Notes: generated from the letters alone by a model not told the origin. A stretch of DNA of 35,437 nucleotides from Paenibacillus sp. VTT E-133291 (GCF_002264395.1 NZ_NFVA01000072.1:1-35437); one strand, 5' to 3'; positions 24,409 through 33,184 are shown, counted from the first letter of the stretch. Made by a program: numbers and translations.

Positions 24409-24594
24409 ATGACTTATTCACAGATGTGGAACAACGCAGAAAATGAAGCTGAAATTCTCTATTTGGAACAGCAGATTGTGGCCATCAAAAAAGAGATAAA
24501 ACGAGCAAAAACCGCAGGACAACAGGAGATATTGGATCAAGCGAATAGCAAGCTGGCTGAATTGGAAGCGAAGCTGGATGAGCTAGAGGAGTAG
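24409..24594 (+). CDS. Small coiled-coil protein (61 residues), unknown
   Basis: This 61-residue acidic protein starts with ATG behind AAAAAGGAGACC, a strong Shine-Dalgarno. From residue 12 almost the whole chain is a heptad-rich helix (LEQQIVAIKKEIKRAK, LAELEAKLDELEE). No signal peptide, metal site or known domain is visible. It lies between the MFS gene and the opposite-facing SecA2-like gene, with a gap of about 58 bases after the MFS stop, and may be expressed from it. Likely a helical adapter or oligomerising factor; a function is not assigned. Confidence 0.7.
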   Translation: MTYSQMWNNAENEAEILYLEQQIVAIKKEIKRAKTAGQQEILDQANSKLAELEAKLDELEE

Positions 24595-24612
24595 GGGCTA
24601 ACCGCCCCATTG
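24594..24612 (+). terminator. Weak hairpin after the small coiled-coil gene
   Basis: GGGGC at 24594-24598 pairs with GCCCC at 24604-24608 around a five-base loop and is followed by ATTGTTG. The U-tract is poor. It lies just before the SecA2-like stop and could serve the plus strand only weakly. Confidence 0.4.
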
Positions 24613-24617
24613 TTGCA

Positions 24618-26894
24618 TCAATATTTTGACAGCTTGAATATCGGCCTCGCAACCGTGCGAAGCCAATAAGCAAATACGGTCGTTCCGGTCCATGAGTTTC
24701 GCTTATTCTGTAGGTATTGATCGTTGATTATATAAGTCCGTGTGGAAGCGGGGCTTTTCAGACCGAACTTTTCCCACTCTGCCGGATCATTCGAACCTCT
24801 AAGCTTTTCAAGCATATTTTCCGACGCGATATTTATTTTAGAAGGAATTTGCTCGTAGGCTTCAGTGATTTGCGCATGAAATTCGTCGATAGGATTGCGG
24901 CTGGCAAGGCTCTCCAAGTGAATGCCTTCGCGAAGGTAAGAAACGTATGCAAGATGGTCAGCCCAGAATTCGTCGATATAAAAAAGCTGTACCCGCTTCT
25001 CCGCTGGACTCAACGGCTGCTCACCTTTCAAAATTCGGAGCCGCTCCGCGTATAGAATTCGCCTCTGATCCTCCACCATATCCGAATAACAATTCAGTTC
25101 CTTGTAGATATCGAAGTTTTGGCCCATAACAATACGCTGAGTACTGGTGATCTTGCTGCTAAGCGCCGTCTCGTCAAGAGCCTCATCCTGCCTGAGAGCG
25201 CGATCCGTTTTATGGATGCCAAAGCGAAGCAGTAACTCATCCTCCAAGCTTACATAAAAAACGGAAGCTCCAGGGTCACCTTGGCGGCCGGAACGTCCGC
25301 GCAACTGGTCATCGATCCGTACGCTTTCGTTCACATGGGTGCCAATCACGTACAACCCGCCCAGCTTAGCGACAGCTTCGGCTTGCATGGGGTTGCCGCC
25401 ACCGAGCCGGATGTCAACGCCGCGTCCCGCCATATTCGTAGACACCGTCACGGCACCGATTTCCCCTGCTTTGGCGATGATGTCGGCTTCTTCCGCGTCG
25501 TTTTTCGCATTCAGAACATGACAAGGTACGCCATTAGCCGCTAGCGCCTCTGCCAGTATGGCAGACTCCTCGACGCTTGACGTACCAATGAGAATTGGAC
25601 GCCCCGTCCTGTGGACCGAGGAAATATCTTGAACGAGTGCCTTAAGCTTGGCTTCTTTATGGTTGTAAATCCGGTGCGGATGGTCGATCCGGATGTTTGA
25701 ACGGTTCGGCGGGATTTGTACGACCTCCAGCGCATAAATATCTTTGAACTCCATTGCGGAAGCATGCGCGGTAGCCGTCATTCCGCAAATCTGCGGATAC
25801 AGGCTGATAAAGTGTTGAATGGTGATCGTCCCGAGAATTTGTCCACTGGCTGTGGAGGACAGCCCCTCTTTAGCCGTAAGCGCGGCTTGCAGCCCGTCCG
25901 GCAAATACCGGTTCTCCGCCACTCGGCCGGTATATTCTTCGATCAGCTCGATTTTTCCGTCCCGGACGATATAATCGACGTCTTTCTTTAATAATGATTC
26001 CACATGCAGCGCACAATTTAATGAAGTCAGCAAGTGGCTGTTATGGCTATCGTACAAATTGCCGCATCCCAGCAGCGATTCCGCTTGCGCAGCGCCTGTT
26101 TCATTTAAGTAAACGTTCCGCTGGAACTCGTCGAAGTCGTAATGCTCATCTCGTTTGAGCTGCCGAGCCACTTCTGCGAAACGAAAGCCATCGCTCCTGG
26201 AAGAGGGGGAATCGCCGCTGATGACTAGGGGCACCCGTGCTTCGTCGAGAAGCAGCGAATCCGCTTCGTCGACGATGACATAGTGGAAAGGACGATGTAC
26301 GGTATCGGCTTCGTTTAATGCAATGGTATCACGCAAGTAATCGAATCCCGCTTCTTTGGCCGTAACATAGGTTATATCCTTGGCGTATGCTTCCTGTTTC
26401 TCGGACAGGCTCATGCCCGCTTGAACCGAGTGTACCGTTAATCCGAGGAAACGATAGATCGGGCCCATCCATTCCGCATCCCGCTTTGCTAAATAATCGT
26501 TAAAAGTCAGCACATGAATACCTTTGCCAGTCAGTGCATTTAGATATGCAGGCATAACAGCAGAAAGTGTTTTTCCTTCACCGGTATGCTGCTCGATCAA
26601 GAATCTCTCGTGCAGAGCGATGGCAGCCATGATCTGGACGTCGTAAGGATTTAATCCAAGCTTTCTCTTCGCTACCTCGCAAACTAACGCATAAGCAGCA
26701 ATAAGCAGCTCATCCAAAGGTGTACCTGATTTTGCTTTTTTTTGTAACCGGAGGGATTTCGCTTGAAGCTGCCCATCGTCCCATTCTTCCAAATTCCGTT
26801 TTCTGATGAGCTCCACTTTGTCCTGATAAACTTTCAGCTTATTCTGGGTATCGCGATCTTTGAATTTTTGTATCAATTTGACAGCTATATTCAT
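24618..26894 (-). CDS. secA2: SecA2-like accessory preprotein translocase ATPase
   Basis: This 758-residue protein is a SecA ATPase. Motif order is complete: Walker A TGEGKTL near residue 104, VLTFNDYLAKRDAEWMGPIYRFLGL, YVTAKEAGFDYLRDT, DEAD at 209-212 (VIVDEADSLLLDEAR), and the second motor domain GRGVDIRLGG with DQLRGRSGRQGDPGASVFYVSLED. It ends after the helical wing and lacks the C-terminal zinc-binding Cys/His cluster of housekeeping SecA. DEAD rather than the usual DEVD in the canonical protein and the length (canonical about 840) point to SecA2. No secY2 or substrate gene is adjacent. The start is ATG 26894, after GAGGGGAG. Confidence 0.85.
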   Translation of the reverse strand: MNIAVKLIQKFKDRDTQNKLKVYQDKVELIRKRNLEEWDDGQLQAKSLRLQKKAKSGTPLDELLIAAYALVCEVAKRKLGLNPYDVQIMAAIALHERFLIEQHTGEGKTLSAVMPAYLNALTGKGIHVLTFNDYLAKRDAEWMGPIYRFLGLTVHSVQAGMSLSEKQEAYAKDITYVTAKEAGFDYLRDTIALNEADTVHRPFHYVIVDEADSLLLDEARVPLVISGDSPSSRSDGFRFAEVARQLKRDEHYDFDEFQRNVYLNETGAAQAESLLGCGNLYDSHNSHLLTSLNCALHVESLLKKDVDYIVRDGKIELIEEYTGRVAENRYLPDGLQAALTAKEGLSSTASGQILGTITIQHFISLYPQICGMTATAHASAMEFKDIYALEVVQIPPNRSNIRIDHPHRIYNHKEAKLKALVQDISSVHRTGRPILIGTSSVEESAILAEALAANGVPCHVLNAKNDAEEADIIAKAGEIGAVTVSTNMAGRGVDIRLGGGNPMQAEAVAKLGGLYVIGTHVNESVRIDDQLRGRSGRQGDPGASVFYVSLEDELLLRFGIHKTDRALRQDEALDETALSSKITSTQRIVMGQNFDIYKELNCYSDMVEDQRRILYAERLRILKGEQPLSPAEKRVQLFYIDEFWADHLAYVSYLREGIHLESLASRNPIDEFHAQITEAYEQIPSKINIASENMLEKLRGSNDPAEWEKFGLKSPASTRTYIINDQYLQNKRNSWTGTTVFAYWLRTVARPIFKLSKY

Positions 26895-27138
26895 AGAAAT
26901 CTGAGCTCCCCTCGGTAGAAATACGCTTAGTTTTGAACAATATTTGCGCTGATCAGTTGATTAAGATGTCCTTGGATTCAATCTACCAAAATATTCTATT
27001 AAATGCAATTTGGACAAATCATGACTAGCATAATGTAAAATTTAAAACTCTAAACATTCATCGCCATCTTATTTAAGTTGTTATTAGGTGGATGATTTCA
27101 ATTCTCTAGCGGAAAAGTACAAGAGGTGCATACAGGCT

Positions 27139-27155
27139 CCTAAATCCGATTTAGG
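27139..27155. promoter_or_regulatory. Candidate operator upstream of the kinase promoter
   Basis: CCTAAAT and ATTTAGG are perfect inverted arms around CCG, four bases upstream of the -35 element. The arms could bind a dimeric activator or repressor; no regulator gene is adjacent. Confidence 0.45.
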
Positions 27156-27159
27156 GGAT

Positions 27160-27188
27160 TTGACACAGGCATACGCTGCTTTTACAAT
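27160..27188 (+). promoter_or_regulatory. Promoter of the APH-fold kinase gene
   Basis: TTGACA at 27160-27165 and TACAAT at 27183-27188 are 17 bases apart. A perfect 7-base inverted repeat sits immediately upstream, and an AGGCATACGCTG copy occupies the spacer. Transcription should start near 27195. Confidence 0.75.
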
Positions 27189-27229
27189 TGCCTATGAGTT
27201 GATAGACTTATGAGAGAGAGGCATACGCT

Positions 27230-28240
27230 GTGGAAACTATAGTAAGTCAAGCTTGGCCAAAATGGAGTGGAACGCTACAGAAGCGGAGCGGGGGTTGGAA
27301 CAACACTACTTATTTTGTGGAAAATAACGGGAAACGCGCGGTCCTTCGAATATATGATACACATAAGGACAGAAACAAGATTGAGTTCGAGCATGCTGTG
27401 CTGGAGCAGCTTGGAACACGAGCTTTGCCTTTCAACGTACCTCTTCCCATTCTAACGACTACCGGTGAAACTATGATTCAGTTAAGGGAGAGTGGCAAAT
27501 TCGCCTGCTTGTTCCGATATATCGATGGTGATTCACCTGTGGAGGAAGAGGTTTCCTACCTAGAATCCTTTGGAGAGGTGACTGGAGTTTTATCAGAAGT
27601 TCTATCTGTTATTGATCCCGGCCTTACTCCGGTGTACCGGCCATATTATGAATTGCGGACGTCTTATCCGTTATGCAGTCCGGAGGTGATCCGGGAGCTG
27701 TGCCTGAATCCGCCGGAACCTTTTAAGGATCTGGGAGATGAGCTATTGATGCTCTCCAGAGCTTATGAAGATATTACAGGTTCGCTGAATGAACTGGAGG
27801 GACTGCCACACCAACTAGTGCACGGTGACTTGAATGCCTCTAATCTCTTGGTTCATTCAGAAGACCCGGGGCAGGTGTCCTCGCTGCTTGATTTTGAGTT
27901 CTGTACCTATGATTTGCGGGTCATGGAGCCAGCAGTTATTCTATCTGGGCTGCTTGGGCATGTGGAGGAGAAGAAGATGATTCGTGATTTCTGCCGGGGC
28001 TTCAGCCGCAGTATCCGCCTCACCCCAGCCGAAATCAGCGCCATTCCAGTGCTGATGCTGCTGAGAAAAATCGATGTCTTTCTTCATTTTGTCACCCGTT
28101 ATCTGGAGGGTACCGATGAAACCCGGGTACTGCATGAGCAGACAAAGCTGCTGTCCGCATATTTAATCCAGCTGTCTGCAGGAACAGCAGAAATTCTAGT
28201 GATATTGCAAGAAGAGCAGGGAAGTGCAAGCAGGCTATAG
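27230..28240 (+). CDS. APH-fold phosphotransferase (choline/homoserine-kinase-like)
   Basis: This 336-residue protein has the aminoglycoside-phosphotransferase fold (PF01636). The catalytic loop is LVHGDLNASN with the likely base Asp200, and the metal motif is SLLDFEF near residue 219 (DFE in place of the usual DFD). An N-terminal GGWNNTTYFV glycine loop and a Lys-like ATP-contact (KRAVLRIYD) are visible. Members phosphorylate aminoglycosides, homoserine, choline, or spore-related targets; neighbours do not narrow it down. It starts with GTG eight bases after GAGAGAGAG. Its stop overlaps that of the photolyase-like gene by six bases. Confidence 0.78.
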   Translation: METIVSQAWPKWSGTLQKRSGGWNNTTYFVENNGKRAVLRIYDTHKDRNKIEFEHAVLEQLGTRALPFNVPLPILTTTGETMIQLRESGKFACLFRYIDGDSPVEEEVSYLESFGEVTGVLSEVLSVIDPGLTPVYRPYYELRTSYPLCSPEVIRELCLNPPEPFKDLGDELLMLSRAYEDITGSLNELEGLPHQLVHGDLNASNLLVHSEDPGQVSSLLDFEFCTYDLRVMEPAVILSGLLGHVEEKKMIRDFCRGFSRSIRLTPAEISAIPVLMLLRKIDVFLHFVTRYLEGTDETRVLHEQTKLLSAYLIQLSAGTAEILVILQEEQGSASRL

Positions 28241-29623
28241 CTCACTTCCGCTATTAGGTTGCACCGCCGCTCCTTTGCTGTTCAGGATTTCTTTATACAC
28301 CTCAATCGCCAGCGCCCGTGACTGCTTAAGATCAACGATAGCATTGGGTCTAGGCAGGTGGATAGCTTTATCGGACAAATCCGCAAGCTCCGGCAGCCAG
28401 GTGCGTATATAATCTCCGCTCGGGTCATGAGTCTGAGACTGGGTTACCGGATTCATGACCCTGAAGTAAGGGGAGGCATCGAATCCGAGCGAGGAGCTCC
28501 ACAGCCAGCCGCCACGGTTCAGTACATTATCATAATCGCTCAGCTTCAGCCGGAAGTAACGCTCCCCGTAAATAAATGGACAGCCCAGATTTTTGGTAAG
28601 AAACATTGCGGTAATCATCCGCAGCCGGTTCGGCATCCATCCGGTTGTGTTCAGTTGGATCATTGCAGCATCAATTATCGGAATGCCAGTTCTTCCCAAA
28701 GACCAGGCCTCAAAGTATTTCGTACCAAGAATGCTCAAATCATACACCTTCTCATAACGGAAGAAATCTGCATCCAGACGGGCCTGATACAGATAGAAAT
28801 CCCGCCAGGCCAGCTGTCGCAACCATTCTTCCCCATCGGTATCTTCTTCCGCCAGCCGAGTATACACAGTACGTGCTGAAAGGGTACCCGTATTGAGATA
28901 CCGGCTGATTCGGCTGGTGCCTTCCTGTGCATACCTGTCACGGCTCACGTGATAATCCCGTAAATGCAGGTCTATAAATTGCTCAATCGTATCGTGTACA
29001 TCTATCTTCTTTCCTGAAGTTGCTAATTCTTCAAACTGAAGTGTAATCTCTTCTGGAATCTTGAAATCTTCGGCAATCCTCTCGTCTAGCGCGGACGTTG
29101 ACAGCTCAGCCAAGGTTGAAGAATAAGGCGGACGAAACCGTTCTGCCACGTAGTTGCGCCAGCGGCGGTAGAACGGTGTGAATACCTTGAAGGGCTGCCG
29201 CCGCCCGCACCAATCCATGAAATCTTCCAGATCGCAGAGCATGCTCTCATGATAAATTGTGAAACGGATGCGGAGAGAAACCGACGTATCGCGTAGGCTC
29301 ATGTCTCTTTGTAATGCATAAGGGGTGTAATCTGCATGAATCATTATTTCCTGAATCGGGTAAGCTTCGCTCAGCCTCTTGACAATTATATCAGGCTCTC
29401 CATAAAGAATATGTAGCTGTTTGCCTTCAGTGGCGTACTCCTGCTGAAGTCTTGAGACCTGCGTCAGGAAGTTTACCCCGCTATGCTCAAGATAGCGTTG
29501 TTTGCGCAGCAGGAAGGGTTCCAGAATCAACACATGAAGGCTGCGAGAGCCAGAAGAACGTATGGCCTCAAAGGCTGGAAGATCACTAGTCCGAAGATCT
29601 TTGCGGTGAATGAAGAGAATCAT
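28235..29623 (-). CDS. phr: DNA photolyase / cryptochrome family protein
   Basis: This protein of 462 residues contains an N-terminal photolyase domain (FIHRKDLRTSDLPAFEAI) and a C-terminal FAD domain with TSRISRYLNTGTLSARTVY, WLRQLAWRDFYLY and GGWLWSSSLGFDASPYFRVMNP. Such proteins split UV-induced pyrimidine dimers using FAD and light. Compared from memory with Escherichia coli PhrB, the Glu of ELIWRE is Gln270 here, the His of WMHNR is Pro331, and the second Asn of NNGGW is Arg. These changes are unusual for a CPD enzyme and raise the possibility of a different lesion or cryptochrome role. ATG 29623 follows AAAGGA; the frame extends to 29671 with an earlier ATG. Confidence 0.85.
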   Translation of the reverse strand: MILFIHRKDLRTSDLPAFEAIRSSGSRSLHVLILEPFLLRKQRYLEHSGVNFLTQVSRLQQEYATEGKQLHILYGEPDIIVKRLSEAYPIQEIMIHADYTPYALQRDMSLRDTSVSLRIRFTIYHESMLCDLEDFMDWCGRRQPFKVFTPFYRRWRNYVAERFRPPYSSTLAELSTSALDERIAEDFKIPEEITLQFEELATSGKKIDVHDTIEQFIDLHLRDYHVSRDRYAQEGTSRISRYLNTGTLSARTVYTRLAEEDTDGEEWLRQLAWRDFYLYQARLDADFFRYEKVYDLSILGTKYFEAWSLGRTGIPIIDAAMIQLNTTGWMPNRLRMITAMFLTKNLGCPFIYGERYFRLKLSDYDNVLNRGGWLWSSSLGFDASPYFRVMNPVTQSQTHDPSGDYIRTWLPELADLSDKAIHLPRPNAIVDLKQSRALAIEVYKEILNSKGAAVQPNSGSEL

Positions 29624-29803
29624 TAAAAGTATTTCCTTTCTGTTATCTGAGAGAATAAACCGCTTGTCCATAATACGATAGATTTAAAGTTTTGGCGATG
29701 AACTGTCCCTACTGGAAGAATTGGAGTCAGGAGATTCGGATCATGGGCATTGCATTCACTCTGGAAAGTGTTATAACCATGATATACACCATAACTTAAG
29801 CAC

Positions 29804-29833
29804 AAAAAGCCCGCGCCAAGACGCAGACTCTTT
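29804..29833 (-). terminator. Terminator of the response regulator-kinase operon
   Basis: Read on the minus strand, a 12-base stem (with three G-U pairs) closes around a six-base loop and runs into CTTTTTG. On the plus strand the same pairing has mismatches. It lies 63 bases after the exported-protein gene, so it ends that operon. Confidence 0.72.
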
Positions 29834-29895
29834 ATGTTTATTCTTCCCCAATGGCTATGGGATTCCCCTTTACGAGATGAACCGCTAGGATGAAC

Positions 29896-30978
29896 TTATT
29901 TGGCAGCTTCTTCATAGAGGAGGCAACGAAGACTCTTATCCGGGTAGCGCAACTCTGCAATATAGCTGCTACCGTCTTCGAGTAAAAGTTTGACGTCTAC
30001 CATACCGCGACTATTATTTTTGTCGGTATCTATCAGGTATGCCATAGTGATTTTTCGGGTCTCTCCTTGTTTGTCTGTTACTATTTTTGTAGCCTCGTGA
30101 ATCCAGCTTGCGTCCTTTTCAATGGCCTTGGCAGCTTCAGCACTGATCGGAGTTCTTTTCAGAGTGAAATTAGCGGCAGTCGTATCCACTACCGTCCGGG
30201 TAGGATAATCAACGATTACGGTATATTGCCAGAATTCCTTACCCTGTGCTCTTAAGGTGTCCGCTTTATAAGGAGCGAATGTAATCATCCATGATTTTCC
30301 ATTAAACAATAATATTTCATTTAAATTTGCGTATACTTCCAGTTTGGAGACGTCAGCACCAAATAGCTTCTTTACACTTGTAGTGGCAAGGGCGACGGCA
30401 TCGGTCTGACTCAAATCTTTGGAGTCCAGCGGAGTTACAATGTTCCGTTTGGACATGGCATAGTCCATCCGGTAGTGCCAGTCAGTAGTTTCTAAGAGTT
30501 CCTCGTCAGTCAATGGTCGATTCGGATAAACGATCCTGTTTTTGTCCAAGTCCCAATAATGCTCTGCTTGTCCCGGCTTTAGCGGAAGTGGCTGCTTGGG
30601 ACGGAGACCGTCATACAAATACTGGTCTTGCAATATCAGCCTCCGGTTCATTTCATCCTCGGTCATCGGCCTGCTCTCGGTGATCTCATTATCAGGCTTG
30701 TCCGCAAAATCATAAATTTGCTGCAATTCTTCTTGAGTCATCAACTGCTGCAGCTCTTTGTTCAGGTCGGATAACGTAGTTTTTACTTTTTCTGCTTCTA
30801 CCTTTAATACAGGCGTCTTGCTGCTGCTCAAGATCTGCTTGCCCGTGTCCTGCACGACAGGAATGCTCTTGGCAACGCTGGTATTCACAAATCCTGGGAC
30901 AATCATTGCGCTAACCACCAGTACGCTTCCAGAGAACAAGAGCACTGTGAGTGTAGTGGAAATCTTTTTGTTGTTCAT
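29896..30978 (-). CDS. Exported or membrane-anchored protein of a two-component operon, unknown
   Basis: This 360-residue protein has one N-terminal hydrophobic segment (residues 8-27; TLTVLLFSGSVLVVSAMIVPG) behind MNNKK, indicating a signal peptide or anchor. The rest is hydrophilic and extracytoplasmic. No enzyme motif is seen; the middle and end have PepSY-like strand patterns (WQYTVIVDYPTRTVVDTT, YLIDTDKNNSRGMVDVKLLLEDGSSYIAELRYPD). The start is ATG 30978, eight bases after GGAGG; the frame extends five codons further. It is the last gene behind a response regulator and kinase, so it is a probable target or sensing partner. Function unassigned. Confidence 0.7.
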   Translation of the reverse strand: MNNKKISTTLTVLLFSGSVLVVSAMIVPGFVNTSVAKSIPVVQDTGKQILSSSKTPVLKVEAEKVKTTLSDLNKELQQLMTQEELQQIYDFADKPDNEITESRPMTEDEMNRRLILQDQYLYDGLRPKQPLPLKPGQAEHYWDLDKNRIVYPNRPLTDEELLETTDWHYRMDYAMSKRNIVTPLDSKDLSQTDAVALATTSVKKLFGADVSKLEVYANLNEILLFNGKSWMITFAPYKADTLRAQGKEFWQYTVIVDYPTRTVVDTTAANFTLKRTPISAEAAKAIEKDASWIHEATKIVTDKQGETRKITMAYLIDTDKNNSRGMVDVKLLLEDGSSYIAELRYPDKSLRCLLYEEAAK

Positions 30979-31035
30979 TAACTTAACCTCCATTAGGATT
31001 GGATGATGAATCTACCTAACCTTAATCCAAAGATG

Positions 31036-32439
31036 TTATAGAGTAGGAGGGCAGTTGTTATGAAGTTGTAAAAAGATACGCACGCAAGTCCCCATGCCAA
31101 GATCAGAGTCTAATGTTAACCTGGCCTGATGTGCTTCGGCAATTTGCCGGCATAAGGACAATCCCAGGCCTGCTCCGCCGTACTCGCGTGAACGCGCCTG
31201 GTCTCCCCGGTAGAACGGTTCAAATACACGTTTGGTTTGTTCTGCCGAGAGTCCGGCTCCTGTATCGCGGATTTCCAGCACAGCTTCTCCATTCAGCTCA
31301 TAGGCCAGCATTTGGATCTCGCTACCCCGCTTGGAAGCATGAATCGCATTTTCAATTAGATTGACTAAACAAGAAGCCAGCAAATCTGCGTCTCCCCAAA
31401 CAGTAGTGATCCTTTGGTGGACATGAAGTTGTATGTCTGCATCCTCTAATTTTGGGCGTTCCGTCTGTTGGACTGTTTGAAACAGTTCCGGAATGTCCAC
31501 CTGCCGGAGTGCCAGCGGCTGATGCCGGAGGACAGACAAATCCAGCAGTTTGAAGGCCAAATTCTTGAGACGGAGGGTTTCGCTAAGAATATATCCGCCC
31601 GCCGTTTGCTGTTCTTCCTGGCCGATGTTGGCCGTGGTCAGAAATTCGGCGAACCCCTGCATACTGGTCAAAGGCGTGCGCAATTCATGGGCTAAATTAT
31701 CCACCATCCGCTGTTTCTCTTCAGCCATCTCCGAGAGTTCGGTGACTCGCTGCTCCACAGCCTCTGCCATCCGGTTGAAGTTCAGGGCCAGTTCGCCAAA
31801 TTCATCTCTACTGCGCAGCTGCACCCGTTTCGTATAGTCGCCTTCGGCGATCGTTTTGCTGGTCTCGGACAGGAGATTCAGCGGCTTACTTAGCTGCCGG
31901 ATCAGCAGATACAACAGTAGCAGCAGAATTGGACCCGCAATCAAGTTAATCATTACAAAAAAGCGGTTCAGCTCCTGTTGTTTGGCGAAGAGCTCGCTGA
32001 TATCACGCTGATAGACAAGCCGCATATGCTGGTAAGGAACAGGAAGCGGTGTGGAGAGCTGAATAGACCGGGCGCCTAAGGCTTCAGGCTCGCCGCTATT
32101 TCCCGAGCTTTGCTCCATGATGTTTTCATTTTGGGGAGGATAAATCATCAAGCCGTTCTCCCAGAGCTGCAAATAAATTCCCTGCTTACGGTAGTAATCA
32201 CCATAGGATTGGGAGACGCTGGCCAGGAGAATGGGAGTCAATGGGTTACCCCGTGCCTGAATAGAACTAAGGTTCTCATAGATATTGTTGACGATCAACA
32301 ATTGTTCACTGGAGGCTCTCTGCGTCTCACTATCTATGTTGAGCTGCCAGCTTTTCTTCATCACCATAATCACACTTACATCCAGGGTGATGACGAAGAG
32401 GGGGAGCACCGACAGTAGAATTTTATGCCAGAATCTCAT
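31036..32439 (-). CDS. Sensor histidine kinase (HAMP-HisKA-HATPase)
   Basis: This 467-residue kinase has a first helix near residues 7-26, an extracytoplasmic region of about 130 residues with no known sensor domain, a second helix at 162-180, HAMP (LSKPLNLLSETSKTIAEGDYTKRV), the H-box NLAHELRTPLTSM with phospho-acceptor His251, and the HATPase boxes N (LVNLIENAIHAS), G1 (IRDTGAGLS) and G2 (YGGAGLGLSLCRQIAEAH). It starts with ATG two bases after the response-regulator stop. It most likely phosphorylates that regulator in response to an envelope signal. Confidence 0.92.
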   Translation of the reverse strand: MRFWHKILLSVLPLFVITLDVSVIMVMKKSWQLNIDSETQRASSEQLLIVNNIYENLSSIQARGNPLTPILLASVSQSYGDYYRKQGIYLQLWENGLMIYPPQNENIMEQSSGNSGEPEALGARSIQLSTPLPVPYQHMRLVYQRDISELFAKQQELNRFFVMINLIAGPILLLLLYLLIRQLSKPLNLLSETSKTIAEGDYTKRVQLRSRDEFGELALNFNRMAEAVEQRVTELSEMAEEKQRMVDNLAHELRTPLTSMQGFAEFLTTANIGQEEQQTAGGYILSETLRLKNLAFKLLDLSVLRHQPLALRQVDIPELFQTVQQTERPKLEDADIQLHVHQRITTVWGDADLLASCLVNLIENAIHASKRGSEIQMLAYELNGEAVLEIRDTGAGLSAEQTKRVFEPFYRGDQARSREYGGAGLGLSLCRQIAEAHQARLTLDSDLGMGTCVRIFLQLHNNCPPTL

Positions 32440-32441
32440 GA

Positions 32442-33101
32442 TTAACTCTGAACTTCTAGGCGATAGCCTAGTTTGAAAATGGTTTTGATCCGTTCTTCCC
32501 AGCCCAGTTTTTTGCGTAGCTGCCGGATGTGGACATCCACGGTGCGGGTGTCGCCTTCAAAATCATAGCCCCAGGCTAATTCCAGCAGCTTTTCCCTCGA
32601 CAATGCAATGTTCCGGTTGCGGATTAATACCTCAAGCAGCTCGAATTCCCTAACGGTCAAATCAACTGGCGTCTGATCCACCAAAACCTGCCGTTCCAGA
32701 TAACGCACCTCAACGTCATCGCAAATGAAGCTGGATGTGCCTTTTTCCCCCCTGCGCAGCACGACATTGATTCTTGCCAGCAGCTCAAGGATTTCAAAGG
32801 GTTTGATGATATAATCATCCGCGCCCAGCTCGAAGCCTTTGATGCGGTCAGCTAAAGAATTTTTGGCGGTGATCAAAATCACTGGAATCTGAAAATGTGC
32901 AATCCGCTGCATAACTTCAAAACCATCCAGCTCCGGAAGCATAACGTCCAGCAGAATCAAATCCGTCTTCTCACGCTCCAGAATTTCCAAAACCTCCGGT
33001 CCACGGTAAGCCTTGCTATATGTATGTCCTACCAGCTTCAGATTCATTGTAATTAAATCACTGATCGCTCGTTCATCTTCTACTACCAATATATTTGCCA
33101 T
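32442..33101 (-). CDS. OmpR/PhoB-family response regulator
   Basis: This 219-residue regulator has a receiver domain (VVEDERAISDLI, phospho-acceptor Asp52 in LILLDVMLP, Thr in ILITAKN, KPF at the end) and a winged-helix DNA-binding domain with LTVREFELLEVLIRN, DTRTVDVHIRQLRKKLG and TIFKLGYRLE. It is the first gene of a three-gene minus-strand operon, with GGAGGAG before its ATG. Orders RR-HK-exported protein suggest that the regulator and kinase respond at the envelope; the exact target is unknown. Confidence 0.93.
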   Translation of the reverse strand: MANILVVEDERAISDLITMNLKLVGHTYSKAYRGPEVLEILEREKTDLILLDVMLPELDGFEVMQRIAHFQIPVILITAKNSLADRIKGFELGADDYIIKPFEILELLARINVVLRRGEKGTSSFICDDVEVRYLERQVLVDQTPVDLTVREFELLEVLIRNRNIALSREKLLELAWGYDFEGDTRTVDVHIRQLRKKLGWEERIKTIFKLGYRLEVQS

Positions 33102-33154
33102 TCCGTATTTCTCCTCCTGATCCCTTGCTGACTAAATGCTACTTCCCGTTATAC

Positions 33155-33184
33155 ACTATATACAACTAAAGGAAGAATTGTCTA
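33155..33184 (-). promoter_or_regulatory. Promoter of the two-component operon
   Basis: On the minus strand, TAGACA (33184-33179) is followed after 18 bases by TATAGT (33160-33155). Both hexamers match five of six vegetative consensus bases. The transcript would begin near 33148, about 47 bases before the ATG. Confidence 0.6.

Larger units (their letters stand above)
26895..27229. other. Intergenic region between the SecA2-like and kinase genes
   Basis: This 335-base stretch has no gene. It contains a 7-3-7 palindrome (CCTAAAT-CCG-ATTTAGG, 27139-27155), a TTGACA/TACAAT promoter (27160-27188), and two copies of AGGCATACGCTG (27167-27178 and 27219-27230). The A/T-rich part near 26940-27060 shows no further structure that I could support. 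Confidence 0.7.

Noticed and set aside
27230..28240. Aminoglycoside resistance gene
   Set aside because: The APH fold is shared by many metabolic kinases; the DFE motif and context do not support a resistance claim.
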